A stretch of DNA of 64,000 nt. Origin: Chrysogorgia sp. JL179-B06 (Eukaryota; Cnidaria; Anthozoa; Scleralcyonacea; Chrysogorgiidae). Within the stretch, counting starts at the first letter, position 1; every line of letters begins with the position of its first letter. Shown here piece by piece: positions 11,708-64,000 of this stretch. The stretch is from NCBI GenBank assembly GCA_035772405.1, contig JAYKKM010000428.1, forward strand, positions 1,649,001-1,713,000, written 5' to 3'. The notes under the pieces are model-generated. The model searched no databases. It was not told the DNA's origin and worked only from the letters and a program-made list of their open reading frames with translations. Position numbers and translations under genes: made by a program.

Positions 11708-12459
11708 GTCGAGAGCTGTTGGGTATTTTACTTCGTATAGATAAAGATTGTTCTTTTCCCAGTGAGTTCATCAGGCAAGAAAATAGAAGGTATTTAAACA
11801 GTATATTATTCTCGCGAGTTTGTTGCTTTCAAAACATGCCCTTTTCAAACCTCGTTGTTTTGTTTAACTTCGCTATTGAACACAAAATGGATCAGACGAT
11901 CAGTTTTCTCGGTGATAGTTTTCTCACAATACAAAAACTATATTCTGTTGGGTTTTTTTGAGAGTTTTGTTTTAACTTATAACGATAAACGGATTGAGAC
12001 GAAAAATGCCACTTAAAATTGCTGTAAATTCCCGTGCAGGATACTCTCATCCTGCACAGCTATTGACCAATCAAATTGCTTGTTGTGTACATGTTATGTT
12101 ATATAAAATACCCATGATATGTGTAAATTAATCATTTTTATACTTTCATTGACAAAACAACCTCTTCTCAGATTATCCAATCCATGATCAATTACAGGGC
12201 CCAGGCTGACCAGCTAATCTCTCTCTCTCTCTATATATATCTACAACATCAATTGAAAATGTATACTTTTCATTTCATTCACAGCAAATAAAAACATACA
12301 ACTAATTTGTATAACTTTTTATACACTATACAGCATTCTACATGCAGTACTTCAAGTTTAACTAAAACTCCGGGGGCAGATTTAATGACAACTATTTCTA
12401 GTATTATTTGAAATTGTCAGCTGGTTCTGGTCTTCGAGTTTTGCGTTGATGTTCTGTAG
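11708..12459. other. No gene recognised; CT/TA microsatellite
   Basis: A (CT)n(AT)n tract lies at 12221-12240. Nothing else recognised. Confidence 0.4.
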
Positions 12460-12550
12460 GTTTGTGACGCCCCAACCGGGAATCGAACCCTGGTCTCCGA
12501 ATCAACGTTTCGCCGCTCTAACCTTTGAGCTAATGAAACACGGTCAGAAC
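12460..12550 (-). repeat. tRNA-derived SINE fragment
   Basis: On the minus strand there is an A-box-like ttagctcaaaggttagag and a B-box-like ggttcgattcccggtt. The acceptor arms do not pair and it lacks a good anticodon arm, so it is a tRNA-derived repeat head, not a tRNA gene. Confidence 0.7.
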
Positions 12551-12664
12551 AGTCGGTGATTTCTCCATATACATATTAAATTCGCCGCTTTCATTCAACA
12601 CCAACAGGCAGACATCGGATCTAACCATAACGTGGAGCAAGGCCTCTTGAGCGCACTTCCCAAA

Positions 12665-12712
12665 GTTGATTCAGAGACCAGGCTTCGATTCCCGGTTGGG
12701 GCAGTCACTTTT
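12665..12712 (+). repeat. Inverted copy of SINE B-box half
   Basis: agagaccaggcttcgattcc then cggttggggcagtcac repeats the 3' half of the 12460-12550 element in the opposite orientation, 115 bp away. Confidence 0.65.
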
Positions 12713-13047
12713 TCCATATTGGCATATATGTATTTGACTATTAAGTTATTATAATTTATGAAAAACAAAGACATTTCACCGCAGTTCTCATAATATTTGG
12801 AGGTTTCCAAGAATATTTTAATATTTCCAAATATTTTAAAGTATAATATCGTATACAAAAAAGGAACAAGATAATGTACACATATTGTTTTAAAGTAACT
12901 GTCGCCTACACTGCATTTGTCGCTGAGACCACGGTTATCTGGCCTTATATGTTGTTTAGCTGGTAAAATTGATACAACAGGTTGAGTGTGAGGCGCCTTC
13001 TCCATTCTCCTCTCGAAGAACACTTAACATAATAATGGCATGATGAC

Positions 13048-61761
<48,714 letters not shown>

Positions 61762-61858
61762 CTTAATAAGATATGATGAAAAATGAAATGATTATCACAC
61801 AACTGTGTATATATATATATATAAATGAGAAGTTTTGTTAAGTGTTGACGCGATGCCT

Positions 61859-61952
61859 ACAGCTTGTGCAGCAACAACTTGAGAAGTTACAAACATCAAA
61901 CTGCAATTTCATAACTACCTGTATCATTAACATAATATTACCAATTACCATG
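61859..61952 (+). repeat. 94-bp direct duplication, copy 2
   Basis: Second copy; a (TA)n tract precedes it at 61808-61822. Confidence 0.93.
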
Positions 61953-63369
61953 ATTTGGGGAGGCAATTGACGAAGAAAAAAATAATCAAAATTATTAGTT
62001 TTCACATCAAAATGTTTTCACATCAAAATGTTATTAATCTATAATAAAATAGTGAATTTGTCGTGGTGACAAATTTAAATATCGCTTTATAAAACGTACT
62101 AACCATGGTGATTGGTAATAAGTTCAGAACGTTCTGAAAACTAAACTGCTTGTTTATAAACACATTTACCAAAAACTAATATTATGGCGTAATGTTGGAG
62201 TAAAGGGTGAGAAAAAGAAATGAGTTCTTAGAAGAACTGTTTAAAGATTTGAGATATAAATAGGCTTAAAATAAAAGAGCACGATGCATTTCGGCAGACA
62301 ACTTATCAAGTGCTACGTCTGCTGATAAACTGAAACTTATATTTATAGGGAAAGAGGTAGGATTATGTCATCCCGATAGGGAAGTGACACTTAAAATAGT
62401 GACAGATACTTCGGTAGCTTTATTATTTTGTCAGATTGTTGCCACCAGTCTCAACCAAGCTTCTCTTTAACACCAAACTTGTGGCTGGTAGCAGAGTTGT
62501 TTGACTTTTTGGCAAAATGAACAACCTTTAATTTCAATCGTAAATTAAATTCCTTGTAATTTTGTCGTTTTGGTGGTATATTGAAGATTTGTTCACACCA
62601 CTAGCACGAGGTTTACAATAAAATACGTTGAATCATTTGAATGTGTTGACGACTTGTCAATTCATTAGGGTCATCATTTTATGACCCTTTGTATAAGCCC
62701 TAGAAAATCGACTTATACAACGCGAAATACGGTATCTATTTTCCTCAAGTGTCTTCCGCCTAAAGATCATGTACAGAGGTGGAAAGTGAGGACTGGCATG
62801 ATTTACAAATTATAGTGAGAAAAACGTCGATGTCGTACACACTGTTCTCCATGTGTCTGACATTGGTACTAAAGTCAATCCCTGTGTGTGACCGGTTCAT
62901 GAAAATGGTAGCCTACCTTTAAATAACAATATAATCTATCAATCTTTCTCTATGATACTTTGACCACTGGTACCAATTTTCGTGACTGAAAAATGGAAAA
63001 CTTTTTCCTATAGCATCAAGCATTTTATGTTTTTCATCAAAAAGAGCTTAAATTTCTTGTTTAGGTACGTAATCAACCTGATTTAGTGGGTAAATATAAC
63101 TTTAGGCTGAATAATGGATAATTTATTTTTGCAATGCACTTTTGAAACCTTAATTTGAACCCTGTACAAAATTGGTTTTATTTACATCATAAGATGTTGT
63201 TGTCACTGTTCTTAATACTGTCATCTCTAGACATATGGAATCGATGATGATATGCATCACTCAAAATATCAGTGTTGCATTCCACTATTTTGGCATTATT
63301 TTTTCTTATTTTGATACTCACCGTATTAACGCCCCCGGCGTTAATTAAATTTTGAAACAATTTGATGCG
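61953..63369. other. CUL1 intron upstream of w1
   Basis: I searched the minus strand here for the N-terminal CUL1 exon (IWDDL, YMELYTHVY-like) and did not find it. Nothing else recognised. Confidence 0.5.
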
Positions 63370-64000
63370 TCGTTTATTAGAGGGAGGCATTTATTAGAGG
63401 GAGGAGTTTATTAGAGGGAGGAGTTTATTAGAGGCAGGAGTTTATTAGAGGGAGGCGTTTATTAGAGGGAGACTTTATTAGAGGGAGGCGTTTATTAGAG
63501 GGAGGAGTTTATTAGAGGGAGGCGTTTATTAGAGGGAGACTTTATTAGAGGGAGGAGTTTATTAGAGGGAGGAGTTTATTAGAGGCAGGAGTTTATTAGA
63601 GGGAGGAGTTTATTAGAGGGAGACTTTATTAGAGGGAGGCGTTTATTAGAGGCAGGAGTTTATTAGAGGGAGGCGTTTATTAGAGGGAGACTTTATTAGA
63701 GGGAGGAGTTTATTAGAGGGAGGAGTTTATTAGAGGCAGGAGTTTATTAGAGGGAGGAGTTTATTAGAGGGAGACTTTATTAGAGGGAGTCGTTTATTAG
63801 AGGCAGGAGTTTATTAGAGGGAGGCGTTTATTAGAGGGAGGAGTTTATTAGAGGGAGGAGTTTATTAGAGGGAGGCGTTTATTAGAGGCAGGAGTTTATT
63901 AGAGGGAGGCGTTTATTAGAGGCAGGAGTTTATTAGAGGCAGGAGTTTATTAGAGGGAGGAGTTTATTAGAGGCAGGAGTTTATTAGAGGGAGGCGTTTA
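63370..64000 (+). repeat. 16-18-bp minisatellite running off the window
   Basis: Units ggaggagtttattagag, ggaggcgtttattagag, ggagactttattagag and ggcaggagtttattagag, about 37 copies. Blocks of unit order repeat (63480s and 63650s), so higher-order duplication is present. Confidence 0.96.

Overview
This window is intron-rich, AT-rich animal nuclear DNA with very little coding sequence. The organism looks like an invertebrate metazoan, most likely a cnidarian. That guess rests on a 2A-peptide/cysteine-protease transposon whose style I associate with cnidarian repeats, on tRNA-derived SINEs, and on dense short inverted-repeat elements. It is an inference, not a proof.

The main gene is cullin-1 (CUL1), the scaffold of SCF ubiquitin ligases, on the minus strand. 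I traced 22 coding exons from 61761 down to the stop codon at 13048. All have GT donors and AG acceptors, and the reading phase is continuous across every junction. They give about 689 residues, from the first cullin repeat to the C-terminal YSYLA, including the neddylation motif IVRIMK. Only the N-terminal part (roughly 80 residues, with the start codon and the first SKP1-contact helix) is missing and probably lies beyond 64000. A second partial gene, a single aquaporin-like exon on the minus strand (1434-1612), is at the left edge. A possible short first exon of an unknown plus-strand gene is at 4289-4340.

Almost everything else is repeats. Region 1-13000 lies downstream of CUL1 and holds a 13-bp satellite (2432-2735), a compound satellite field (about 4985-8861) with 61-, 51-, 33- and ~34-bp families that share a TTGCGTAA or TTGCGTG core, and several MITEs. 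Region 13-30 kb (the 3' half of CUL1) carries Harbinger-, hAT-, pogo- and Mutator-like MITEs, a broken plus-strand transposon with a 2A motif, a papain-like protease and a duplicated spliced leader (18709-21822), and a ~1.9-kb array of an 84-bp satellite. Region 30-41 kb holds several minisatellites and MITEs. Region 41.5-45.4 kb is a 3.9-kb foldback palindrome with 18-bp repeats in both arms, wholly inside one CUL1 intron. Region 45-62 kb contains the upstream exons, SINEs, nested MITEs and a truncated L2/CR1-like retrotransposon. The window ends in a 16-18-bp minisatellite running off the edge.

The CUL1 exons keep an intact frame and clean splice sites although the introns carry about 30 transposon insertions and about ten tandem arrays. 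In several places a repeat sits within about 20-90 bp of an exon.
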